Source of the DNA: an uncultured Flavobacteriales bacterium | Lineage (GTDB): Bacteria; Bacteroidota; Bacteroidia; Flavobacteriales_G; Salibacteraceae | DNA length: 64,000 nt | Direction: 5' to 3' | NCBI GenBank assembly: GCA_905479105.1 | Contig: CAJQLE010000002.1 | Location: 248,001 to 312,000 of the forward strand | Shown: one piece after another, positions 54,801 to 61,808 of the stretch | How positions within the stretch are numbered: the stretch's first letter is position 1 | Layout: each line of letters starts with the position of its first letter | Notes under the pieces: model-generated | The model's input: the letters and a program-made list of their open reading frames with translations, nothing else | What the model was told of the DNA's origin: nothing | The model's database searches: none | Program-made: the position numbers and the translations under genes

Positions 54801-54969
54801 TTTTATAATAAACATCCTGCTGCCAATAGGCTGAATGAGGCTTTTTGTTCTTCCAATAATTTGGGTTATCGTCTGCTTGAAATGTGTTTGGAGCTTGGAT
54901 AGCATTGTGCTGTCCTAAAGCAGAAATGGAAAGAACAACTAAAAATAATACCGAGAAGAATAACCTCAT
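51802..54969 (-). CDS. M1 metallopeptidase with C-terminal Omp85-like outer-membrane barrel
   Basis: A 1055-residue exported protein. The signal peptide ends near SISALGQ. Residues about 45-560 are an M1 zinc peptidase: GMEYPM near 360, HEIGHNWFFG near 381 and the third-ligand Glu in DEGFTQF near 404. From about 680 the sequence changes to alternating amphipathic beta strands rich in Tyr, Asn and Asp with the motif GLNLRGY near 950, like the VRGF/Y signature of Omp85 barrels, and it ends in Phe as outer-membrane proteins do. I infer a peptidase anchored by its own barrel. It starts by sharing a base with the nadC stop (TAATG). Confidence 0.85.
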   Translation of the reverse strand: MRLFFSVLFLVVLSISALGQHNAIQAPNTFQADDNPNYWKNKKPHSAYWQQDVYYKIDARLDDQKDVISALMHLEYTNNSPDTLSQLVFHLYQNAFDKDSYAGDFNGIYPGKEDTLFQKIRVNDLTVNDMSVEIVYDNSIMFVRLASPLVPGDVAKIDCSFQTQFGPIHGRMKMYNAWGSKHFNVVHWYPRISVYDHKFGWTTDQHLGQEFYGDFGAFDVELDVPEQYVLDGTGFLSNRSEVLPSDLMEKLAISNFAEKPWNEKPSEIIPTSSMRKVWKFHAENVHDFAWTADPTYRIGVSETILKSGHKVICYALAQEPHASRWQNAADYAAKVIDVYSNDFGEYVYHKMIVADARDGMEYPMLTLDDGGDPNYRSLFAHEIGHNWFFGMVGNNETYRASLDEGFTQFLTAWSITAIEGDTIGYNPHGETLNKLYQEERSVRDHQVYNGYYYASVMQGESPRLNTHSDHFKEPYLYGQVYSKTATMLYNLQYVLGDELFLDAMKHYFNQWKFCHPYFEDFRESIIQYTKVDLNWFFDEWLETEETIDYKVKSLKRKKGKYDVSLSRKGMQMPIDFSLIDNEGVEHKYHVPNTYFEKNTDATILPKWYGWGDFNKDYNVEIDLDADVDKVVIDPSGRLADIYQLDNSSETPVSFEFNDFTGNRFEKSYAMEWSPTLLYNGYDGLKLGLFFKGNYMETYHKLEAQLWVSTGLLQQSDEFAVSDQDAFNLFNYRIKYSDPLRGISSGLSYTYEFKWIEGLLANDFYLEKDLPNNKTNLKLGLEGLYRPNSSDLNYLIYPTLWNTQQWNNFTKVELTHVYDYGKSNGVIKSELRSPFFMSDYSYGFINVDVVNNNRFSVFNWRTRVFGQFGQGDNWAPESQLYAAGASPEQMMENPLTRSMGYAPEGVYSISNITGQYQAGGGLNLRGYNNYLMPQTNSDSLLRLGYVGHTGVAFNTELEFDDVLPLARGLKRFVELKTYLFADAGIININRTAEDLEFSNVRIDAGAGATLEIKRWGSFSDFKPVKIRFDMPLFLNRPPAGDEYLAFRWLIGFERAF

Positions 54970-55829
54970 TACTTGATGATTTTCAAACTTAAGTCGAGTG
55001 ATTTTACAGAGTGGGTTAAGGCTCCAACAGATATAAAATCAACCCCAGATTCAGCATAGCTTTTAATGGTGTCTATTGTAATACCGCCCGAAGATTCAAC
55101 TTCAAACTTTCCGTTTATTAATTGAACGGCCCTTTTTGTGGCTTCGACAGTAAAATTATCTAGCATAATACGGTCTAATCCTCCATGAGACATTGTTTCT
55201 TCTAGTTCGTCAAAATCTCGAACTTCAACTTCAATGCGTAAGTCCATATTCTTATATGTCAAATAATCATGCACACGATTAAGTGCATCGGTTATTGACC
55301 CAGCAGCATCAACATGATTGTCTTTAATCATGATCATATCAAACAAACCAAATCTGTGATTGACACCTCCACCAATTTTTACCGCTTCTTTTTCAAACCA
55401 GCGCATTCCAGGAGTTGTCTTTCGTGTATCCAACACTTTGGCCTTTGTATGCGCAATAAGTTGAACATATTTACTGGTAGTAGTGGCTATTCCAGACATC
55501 CGTTGCATGAGGTTTAAAACCAACCTTTCCGTTGTTATTATGCTTCTTTCACGACCATGAACTTTGAATGCAATTTGCCCCTTAAGCACAGCATCGCCAT
55601 CGTGCAGTATTTGCTCAAATTCAAGCGTTTCATCAAACAATTGAAAAACTTTCTTTGCTACGTCAACGCCAGCAAGCACTCCGTTTTCCTTTACGATCAG
55701 CTCTGCAGACCCAATGTCTGTCTCTGAAATACAAGAGAGTGATGTATGATCGCCCTCTCTAACATCTTCCTCTAAAGCTCTTTGAACAAATTTCTCCAGT
55801 GAAAATGGAGCGTGATTAGTTTTTTTCAA
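54969..55829 (-). CDS. nadC: Nicotinate-nucleotide pyrophosphorylase (carboxylating)
   Basis: Converts quinolinate and PRPP to nicotinate mononucleotide with loss of CO2 in NAD synthesis. At 286 residues it is standard length. The motif RKTTPGMRWFEKEAVKIGGG followed by NHRFGLFDMIMIKDNH is diagnostic, and SSGGI with SVGALTHS near the end binds phosphate. The start is TTG at 55829, overlapping the DUF4783 gene by 14 bases. It is also translationally linked to the M1 peptidase gene downstream by TAATG. Confidence 0.96.
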   Translation of the reverse strand: MKKTNHAPFSLEKFVQRALEEDVREGDHTSLSCISETDIGSAELIVKENGVLAGVDVAKKVFQLFDETLEFEQILHDGDAVLKGQIAFKVHGRERSIITTERLVLNLMQRMSGIATTTSKYVQLIAHTKAKVLDTRKTTPGMRWFEKEAVKIGGGVNHRFGLFDMIMIKDNHVDAAGSITDALNRVHDYLTYKNMDLRIEVEVRDFDELEETMSHGGLDRIMLDNFTVEATKRAVQLINGKFEVESSGGITIDTIKSYAESGVDFISVGALTHSVKSLDLSLKIIK

Positions 55830-56196
55830 TCTCTATACTTTGAATTAAATACTTATCCACCGATTTATGGAGATATGCTGTAATGCGGAATGAGCCATTG
55901 CTTGTGATTAATTGAAAAATAAAATAATGGACATCACTTTTAGACTCCCCTTTATGTACAATTTCAAAATTTCGTGGTTCATGATCTAGAAAAAATGAAC
56001 GCATCTTATTCTCGGCATCACTTCTTCCCATTGAAGATGACTTGCCATCCATTGAAAATTCCACTGTAGAATCAAAACTCTTAGACAATACAGATGCATT
56101 ACCTTCGGAAAATGCATTATCAATAGAAGTGTAATCTTGGGCTGACAATGACACCGTCAGGAAAATTAATAGAACAAGAGTTGCATATTTTTTCAT
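55816..56196 (-). CDS. DUF4783 exported small protein
   Basis: A 126-residue protein with signal peptide (to about SLSAQ) and an NTF2-like alpha-beta cone core (IDNAFSEGNASVLSKSF, FFLDHEPRNFEIVH, HYFIFQL). It matches DUF4783, common beside nadC and rlmH in Bacteroidota in my knowledge. No catalytic residues are evident. It is divergent from rlmH across a 42-base gap and overlaps nadC by 14 bases. Confidence 0.85.
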   Translation of the reverse strand: MKKYATLVLLIFLTVSLSAQDYTSIDNAFSEGNASVLSKSFDSTVEFSMDGKSSSMGRSDAENKMRSFFLDHEPRNFEIVHKGESKSDVHYFIFQLITSNGSFRITAYLHKSVDKYLIQSIEIEKN

Positions 56197-56238
56197 AATG
56201 CTAATTTATTTAATGAGGTATTTCAAAGATATCGAACT

Positions 56239-56712
56239 ATGACGATTCGCGTAATTTCTATCGGAAAAACAAACATTTCATACATTAAAGATGGATTAGA
56301 TGAGTATGCATCGAGACTAAAGCATTACACTAAACTTTCATGGGAAGAGCTTTCCGACATAAAGAAAATTGACCGCAACAATCGGTCATTATTAATCGAA
56401 AAAGAAGGCGAAGCTTTTCTTTCGGCAATTGACGCAAGAGAAACGGTCTTTTTACTTGATGATGGAGGGAAATCAATGGATTCGATACAGTTTTCAAATT
56501 GGATCAATCAACATCAGATTTATGATCAATCAAACCTGGTCTTGATTATAGGCGGTGCTTATGGTTTCTCAGAAAAACTGATTCATCGATCGAAAGGAAA
56601 GATTTCCCTATCGAAATTGACCTTCAATCATCAAATGGTTCGATTAATTCTGGCAGAGCAGCTGTACAGGGCCTTTACAATCATCAAAGGCGAACCTTAT
56701 CACCACTCTTAG
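56239..56712 (+). CDS. rlmH: 23S rRNA pseudouridine-1915 N3-methyltransferase
   Basis: SPOUT-family RNA methyltransferase of 157 residues, acting on helix 69 of 23S rRNA in the assembled ribosome. The SAM-binding knot is formed by VLIIGGAYGFS and the C-terminal SLSKLTFNHQMVRLILAEQL with terminal GEPYHHS, which is nearly invariant. Its 3' end overlaps the convergent galE gene by 29 bases. Confidence 0.96.
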   Translation: MTIRVISIGKTNISYIKDGLDEYASRLKHYTKLSWEELSDIKKIDRNNRSLLIEKEGEAFLSAIDARETVFLLDDGGKSMDSIQFSNWINQHQIYDQSNLVLIIGGAYGFSEKLIHRSKGKISLSKLTFNHQMVRLILAEQLYRAFTIIKGEPYHHS

Positions 56713-57733
56713 ACTTATTCAAAAACTGCTGCCATTTCCATGCTGAAGCCATGGCATCTTCTATGCCATATTGTAGATCCCATTTCAAACCTTTTGTTGC
56801 TTTTGAGTTATCAGCAAAAATCATTTCAACATCACCTTCCCTTCTTGGGCCTAAGAGGTAATCTAGTTTTCTTCCTGAAACTTTCTCAAAGGCATGAAGC
56901 ACTTCTAATACAGTAACTCCATTTCCTGATCCAAGATTAAAAACATCATAATTTGTTTCGGATTCGGATTTATTAAGGAATTCTAACGCCAACACATGTG
57001 CATGAGCTATATCACTGACATGTATATAGTCCCTAATTGACGTCCCATCGCGTGTTTCGTAATCAGTTCCATGTACAACTAAATCATTTATCCAGCCGCT
57101 TGCAAATTGAGTCACAACAGGTACTAAATTGTTTGGTCTCCCTTTTGGAAGCTCACCATTCAAACCTGAAATATGTGCACCAACTGGATTGAAATACCTC
57201 AAGGACAATGCTTGAAAATCTTTTTTCGTCTTAGCGAAATCAGACAAAATCTTTTCACCAACGAGCTTCGTATAGCCGTAGGGAGATTCTGGTATTTGAG
57301 TAGGGGTAAGTTCGGTTACAGGTTGATGCTCGGCATTTCCATAAACAGTGCAAGAGGATGAGAAGATAAAAGAATCGACATCAAATTTTTGGGCGCACTT
57401 AAGCAGATTAATCAACCCGTTCAGATTATTCTGATAGTACATAACCGGCTTGGCAACGGATTCACCAACGGCTTTCAGAGCGGCAAAGTGAATGACACCA
57501 TCAATATGGCCTTCCTTTAAGAAAAACTCCGTTTTAAGTGAATTGTATGATGTAAGATCAATGTTGTAATTCTTAACCCGTTTACCAGTAATCGCCTCAA
57601 CACGATCAAACGTATTGGGATCAGAGTTTGAGAAATTATCAATAGAAACCACTTCGTGATCTGTATTCTCTAAAATATCGATAATAGTATGAGACCCAAT
57701 ATATCCAGCCCCACCTGTAACTAGAATTTTCAT
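56684..57733 (-). CDS. galE: UDP-glucose 4-epimerase
   Basis: Extended SDR that interconverts UDP-glucose and UDP-galactose (or the N-acetyl forms). The NAD motif GGAGYIGSH is at the N-terminus, the catalytic Ser/Thr in FSSSCTVYG, and the Tyr-Lys pair in SPYGYTK. The region RYFNPVGAH and the late RREGDVEMIFAD are GalE-specific. Length 349 is normal. It may feed sugar nucleotides to surface polysaccharide genes. It converges on rlmH with a 29-base overlap and has an upstream -7-like box. Confidence 0.93.
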   Translation of the reverse strand: MKILVTGGAGYIGSHTIIDILENTDHEVVSIDNFSNSDPNTFDRVEAITGKRVKNYNIDLTSYNSLKTEFFLKEGHIDGVIHFAALKAVGESVAKPVMYYQNNLNGLINLLKCAQKFDVDSFIFSSSCTVYGNAEHQPVTELTPTQIPESPYGYTKLVGEKILSDFAKTKKDFQALSLRYFNPVGAHISGLNGELPKGRPNNLVPVVTQFASGWINDLVVHGTDYETRDGTSIRDYIHVSDIAHAHVLALEFLNKSESETNYDVFNLGSGNGVTVLEVLHAFEKVSGRKLDYLLGPRREGDVEMIFADNSKATKGLKWDLQYGIEDAMASAWKWQQFLNKSKSGDKVRL

Positions 57734-57753
57734 TCAATAAAGCAATTAGCGCA

Positions 57754-57761
57754 CAAATGTA
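57754..57761 (-). promoter_or_regulatory. Putative -7 box for galE
   Basis: On the minus strand TACATTTG is an exact TAnnTTTG match followed by TGC, as upstream of neuA. It lies 20 bases upstream of the galE ATG; no TTG at the usual spacing was found. Confidence 0.4.
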
Positions 57762-57814
57762 CTTTCTATTCAAGTCTTTTATGATTTCTTCGTAGCAAAT
57801 ACTCACAAAATCTG

Positions 57815-59137
57815 ATGACTAGTCAATACTTTGAATTATGGGAAGGGCTGCTGCTGCCTGTTTATCTCCTTGTTATTCTTGGTATCGGCTACGCAATAGC
57901 ACCTAAGCAAGAAAAACGGCTCTTCATGACCGGGCTTTCTTTGCGCTTGGGAGGATCCATAGCATTCGCTTCAATTTATCTTTTCTATTATGGAGGAGGC
58001 GATACCATTGCTTATTACCAAACAGCGCAACCTTTCGTTGTTTTGTTTTATGAGCAACCCATGCTTGCGTTAAAAGCCATTTATTCCAGCTATTCATTGG
58101 AAAACTATTCATTTTTTAGTGTTGAAACAGGCTACCCGCTACATTACATTTATTCTGATAATCAAACATTTACAGTATCTAGAATACTCTTTCATCTACT
58201 ACTTTTTAGTTTCAATAGTTATATAATTTCAACCGTTGTTTTAGCAGCTATTAGCTTTATAGGACCTTGGAAACTTTTCTTAATGTTCAAAGACCTTTAT
58301 GGCAATAAACGGAACGCAGCCATAGCAGCACTTTTCATTCCTAGTGTTTTATTTTGGGGAACCGGAATATCTAAGGACACCATTACATTGACTTCAGCCA
58401 CCTATTTAGTCTATGGGATCTATTACACTTTCTATAAAAATGAAATCAAAGTGTCTCGAATGCTAGGAATGGTCGTATCACTTTATTTCATTCTGGCAAT
58501 CAAGCCATATATTTTCATGGCATTGACTCCTGGAATAATCTTATGGTTGATAAGCAGTCCAATTTCACGACTAAAAACTCCTTTTCTCAGGCGTTTCGCT
58601 ATACCCTTCATTGCTGTAATCAGTTCAGTAATTTTTGTACTTATAGTGCAACAATTGGATGATGTTTTAGGAAGTTATGCCACTGATCAAATCATAGAAA
58701 AAGCAATTGTGACTCAGGAAGACCTGAAGCAAGACTATTATGGTGGAAATAGTTTCGATATTGGTGAGGTATCTGCGACATTTTTGGGCATATTATCCAA
58801 AGTACCAATCGCAACATTATATGGCCTCTATGCTCCATCACTTTTACAGGTGAATAATATTTTAATGTTGCTCAGTGCCCTTGAAAACACTTTCTTACTA
58901 TACCTAACCCTTAAACTCCTGTGTACTTTTCGATTCAAACGAATTATTACCACTTCATTAGATCACCCTATCTTACTTTTTTTCATCATTTTTTCTCTTT
59001 CGCTGGCTTTTTCAATTGGTTTCACAACACCAAATTATGGAGCTATGATTCGATTTAAAATTCCACTAATCCCATTCTTCGTATTCTATTTGATGAGTTT
59101 AACTATGCTCATCAAGAAACAAAAAGGTAAGCCATAA
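57815..59137 (+). CDS. Polytopic membrane protein of unknown function
   Basis: A 440-residue inner-membrane protein with about 10-11 hydrophobic segments. A loop after the second segment contains YYGGGDTIAYYQTAQ, and a later LFWGTGISKDTI resembles conserved loops in GT-C-like or polymerase-like proteins. I cannot assign a family; a surface-polymer role is suggested by its neighbours (galE, SDR) but not shown. The stop shares a base with the rdgB start (TAATG). Confidence 0.75.
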   Translation: MTSQYFELWEGLLLPVYLLVILGIGYAIAPKQEKRLFMTGLSLRLGGSIAFASIYLFYYGGGDTIAYYQTAQPFVVLFYEQPMLALKAIYSSYSLENYSFFSVETGYPLHYIYSDNQTFTVSRILFHLLLFSFNSYIISTVVLAAISFIGPWKLFLMFKDLYGNKRNAAIAALFIPSVLFWGTGISKDTITLTSATYLVYGIYYTFYKNEIKVSRMLGMVVSLYFILAIKPYIFMALTPGIILWLISSPISRLKTPFLRRFAIPFIAVISSVIFVLIVQQLDDVLGSYATDQIIEKAIVTQEDLKQDYYGGNSFDIGEVSATFLGILSKVPIATLYGLYAPSLLQVNNILMLLSALENTFLLYLTLKLLCTFRFKRIITTSLDHPILLFFIIFSLSLAFSIGFTTPNYGAMIRFKIPLIPFFVFYLMSLTMLIKKQKGKP

Positions 59138-59715
59138 TGAAATTAATATTTGCCTCAGGAAATAAGCACAAGCTTCAAGAACTTCAATCTAAACTGCCTT
59201 CCCACATTCAACTTGTTTCCATGCGTGATGAAGGGTTTTCAGGAGAAATAGAAGAGCCAGGGAAAACTCTTGAGGAAAACGCGAGGATCAAGGCCAAATT
59301 CATCTTCGAACGTTTCGGAGAGAATTGTTTAGCTGATGACTCGGGAATAGAAATTGAAGCATTGAACGGAGAGCCTGGCGTTTACTCTGCTAGATATGCT
59401 GGTGAGAATTGTTCTTTTCTTGATAACAACCTAAAAGTCTTAAAGAATTTAAAAGGCGTGCATAATAGACGTGCACGCTTTAGAACTGTAATTCATCTTT
59501 TTTTGGAAGGCAAAGAATACTTCTTTGAAGGAAGTATCGATGGTGATATTACCGCATCCATTAAAGGAGCCGATGGATTTGGTTACGACCCAATATTTAG
59601 ACCAAGAGGAAAGAAAGAAACCTTTGCTCAAATGACGCTAGATGAAAAGAATCAAATTAGTCATCGTGCTTTAGCGGTAGAAGACCTCATTCAGTTTTTA
59701 TCGACTTTCGAATGA
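59137..59715 (+). CDS. rdgB: XTP/dITP diphosphatase
   Basis: House-cleaning pyrophosphatase that hydrolyses dITP, XTP and related non-canonical purine NTPs. The HAM1 family motifs are clear: FASGNKHKLQEL, LADDSGIEIEALNGEPGVYSAR and GFGYDPIFRP with the following FAQMTLDEKNQISHRA. Length 192 is normal. It is translationally coupled to the upstream membrane protein by TAATG and overlaps the convergent ddl gene by 25 bases. Confidence 0.95.
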   Translation: MKLIFASGNKHKLQELQSKLPSHIQLVSMRDEGFSGEIEEPGKTLEENARIKAKFIFERFGENCLADDSGIEIEALNGEPGVYSARYAGENCSFLDNNLKVLKNLKGVHNRRARFRTVIHLFLEGKEYFFEGSIDGDITASIKGADGFGYDPIFRPRGKKETFAQMTLDEKNQISHRALAVEDLIQFLSTFE

Positions 59716-60692
59716 TCTACAAACATCTCTGAAAGAGAAATATCAAAAAAGGTTTCAAGATCATAGCCAGCATATATAGCTTGTTGAGGCAAAATACTCG
59801 CATCACTCAAGCCAGGAGTTGTATTAGGTTCAATCATATAGGTTGCATCATCACACACCATAAAATCTACCCGTATCATCCCTTTGCAATTAAGATAAAG
59901 GTATATCACTTCAGTCAGGCGCATCACTTCATCATACCGATCTTTAGGCAAGCGAGCGGGAGTAATTTCCTGAGTTCCATCTGCCGTGTATTTTGATTCG
60001 TAATCAAAAAATTCATTTGCTGGAACAATCTCAGTAACTGCTACTGCCTTAGCTTGTCCATTGATATTAATACAACCACAAGAAACTTCCATCCCATCTA
60101 AGAATGACTCAATAAGTGCATCAACTCCCTCCTCTTGCGCATATCGAATAGCTTCGTCAAAGTCTTCTTCTTTTTTGACCTTTGTAACGCCAATACTCGA
60201 TCCACCATCACACGGCTTCACAAAACAGGGCAAACCAAGTTTCTTAATTATCGCTTTTTTATCATACTCATGTCCTAAGCGAACCAAATGAGATTTGGCT
60301 ACTTTAATCCCCGCTCCTGCTAAGAATAAATTACATGTGAGTTTATTGAAGGACATCGCTGACGACAGAACATCGCAGTTGTTATAAGGCATATTGATTA
60401 CATCAAAGTAGCCTTGCAGTTTACCATCTTCACCCGGGGTGCCATGCACTGCATTAAAAACTCCATCAAAATTGATTTTTTCCCCTTCAATTATTACTGA
60501 AAAATCATCTTTTGAAACTGGATATGAATTACCATTAAACCAGGCAGTCCAAGCATGATGATCAATATCAATGAGATAGGAGTTATACTTTTCAATATCG
60601 AGGTGCTTTTGCACAAGATGTGCACTCTTCTCTGAGATTACTCTTTCTCCAGAAAAGCCACCATAAACGATTGCAATATTCTTTGTTGTCAA
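59691..60692 (-). CDS. ddl: D-alanine--D-alanine ligase
   Basis: ATP-grasp ligase making D-Ala-D-Ala for peptidoglycan. The 333-residue protein has the N-terminal YGGFSGERVISEKSA, the substrate-binding HGTPGEDGKLQGYFD, KPCDGGSSIGV, and C-terminal MIRVDFMVCD with IEPNTTPGLSDAS containing the Mg and D-Ala2-binding residues. The start is TTG at 60692; an in-frame TGA lies only three codons upstream and no ATG is available. It overlaps rdgB by 25 bases at the 3' end. Confidence 0.95.
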   Translation of the reverse strand: MTTKNIAIVYGGFSGERVISEKSAHLVQKHLDIEKYNSYLIDIDHHAWTAWFNGNSYPVSKDDFSVIIEGEKINFDGVFNAVHGTPGEDGKLQGYFDVINMPYNNCDVLSSAMSFNKLTCNLFLAGAGIKVAKSHLVRLGHEYDKKAIIKKLGLPCFVKPCDGGSSIGVTKVKKEEDFDEAIRYAQEEGVDALIESFLDGMEVSCGCININGQAKAVAVTEIVPANEFFDYESKYTADGTQEITPARLPKDRYDEVMRLTEVIYLYLNCKGMIRVDFMVCDDATYMIEPNTTPGLSDASILPQQAIYAGYDLETFFDISLSEMFVDHSKVDKN

Positions 60693-60774
60693 TTGATTTC
60701 AGTCTTCACTCAAATTTAGATTGAAGACTGAACGTCAAATGCAAAGACGACAAAGATTATCAACATCAACGATG

Positions 60775-61707
60775 TTAGTTCATTAAATCACCGATCAAGA
60801 CCTGCAGGCCTTCTTTGAGTCGCGTATTTGGCTTGTAGCCAATATGGTTCTCAAGTTTAGCTGAACTGCCGAACCTCCTACCTACTTCGTAATCATAACG
60901 CTTTTTTGGAGCATCAATAAATTTGATTTCAGAACTTGATTTTGTCAACTCCTTAATCAAATCGGCTACCTCACCAATTGTTGACTCACGCTCATTAGCA
61001 ACATTGAAAATTTCAAAGCCTTTGCCTTTCTCTCCCAATAGAATAGAAGCTTTAACTGCGTCTTCAACGTAGGTGAAATCACGTGTTTGCTCGCCTGTTC
61101 CAAATACTGTAATTGGATCATTGACAGCGGCTTGCTCAAAAAACCTTGGAATAACCATGCGATTATCCTGTCTTAACCCATAAACATTAAAGAACCTGAT
61201 CGCAACAGAATGAATGCCTTTTTCTTCGAAAAGCGAAGCCAAGTAAATCTCATTGTAACGTTTAGCCATTGCATAACTCGTTCTTGGATCGACTAAAATC
61301 TCTTCATCTACACTTTTTTCCAACGCCAAATGCCCATATACACCGCTTGTCGAAGCGTATACAATCTTTTTAATTTGGTTTTGAATAGCTGCCGCGGCAA
61401 CGCTTTGCATGCCGTTAACCTCTGTTTCCATTGTTTCAATAGGATTATCAGCAACAATATCAACACCCAATATGGCAGCGAAATGATAGATAATATCAGC
61501 TCCTTTGGAAATTTCTATGACCTTCTCTCTGTCCGTAACATCAACCCTGTGAAATTCAATTTTCTTGAAAATTTCTTGAGGGATTTTATTTCCTCTTAGC
61601 AAGATGTCAATAACCACTACTTCATTTCCAGCTTCCACAAGCTGCGAAACCAAATGAGACCCAATAAATCCAGCTCCTCCTGTAACAACAACACGTTGAT
61701 TTTTCAT
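60775..61707 (-). CDS. NAD-dependent sugar-nucleotide epimerase/dehydratase (SDR)
   Basis: Extended SDR of 310 residues with NAD motif GGAGFIGSH, FAAILGVD, YASTSGVYG and the Tyr-Lys pair in TSYAMAKRYNE. Region RFFNVYGLRQDNRMVIPRFF and DFTYVEDAV are typical of UDP-glucuronate decarboxylase or 4-epimerase-like enzymes. The exact reaction is not defined; the STS in place of SSS is conservative. An inverted repeat lies just upstream. It could supply sugar nucleotides to the surface locus. Confidence 0.87.
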   Translation of the reverse strand: MKNQRVVVTGGAGFIGSHLVSQLVEAGNEVVVIDILLRGNKIPQEIFKKIEFHRVDVTDREKVIEISKGADIIYHFAAILGVDIVADNPIETMETEVNGMQSVAAAAIQNQIKKIVYASTSGVYGHLALEKSVDEEILVDPRTSYAMAKRYNEIYLASLFEEKGIHSVAIRFFNVYGLRQDNRMVIPRFFEQAAVNDPITVFGTGEQTRDFTYVEDAVKASILLGEKGKGFEIFNVANERESTIGEVADLIKELTKSSSEIKFIDAPKKRYDYEVGRRFGSSAKLENHIGYKPNTRLKEGLQVLIGDLMN

Positions 61708-61722
61708 CTATAAACCGTTTAG

Positions 61723-61736
61723 CTCACAAATGTGAG
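61723..61736. promoter_or_regulatory. Perfect 6-base inverted repeat between SDR and PASTA genes
   Basis: CTCACA-AA-TGTGAG is a short palindrome 16 bases upstream of the SDR ATG (61707). It overlaps a minus-strand -7-like CACATTTG. It could be an operator, but a chance match cannot be excluded. Confidence 0.3.
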
Positions 61737-61792
61737 AAAATAGCTTCAATTCTTTCCATAATTCGCGTGAACTTCTCAACTAAAGTTCAACG

Positions 61793-61800
61793 TATATTTG
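61793..61800 (+). promoter_or_regulatory. -7 box for the PASTA gene
   Basis: TATATTTG is an exact TAnnTTTG match that ends 8 bases before ATG 61809. It lies inside the longer ORF-track frame starting at 61767, arguing for the shorter protein and an almost leaderless mRNA. Confidence 0.5.
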
Positions 61801-61808
61801 ACAGCTTT

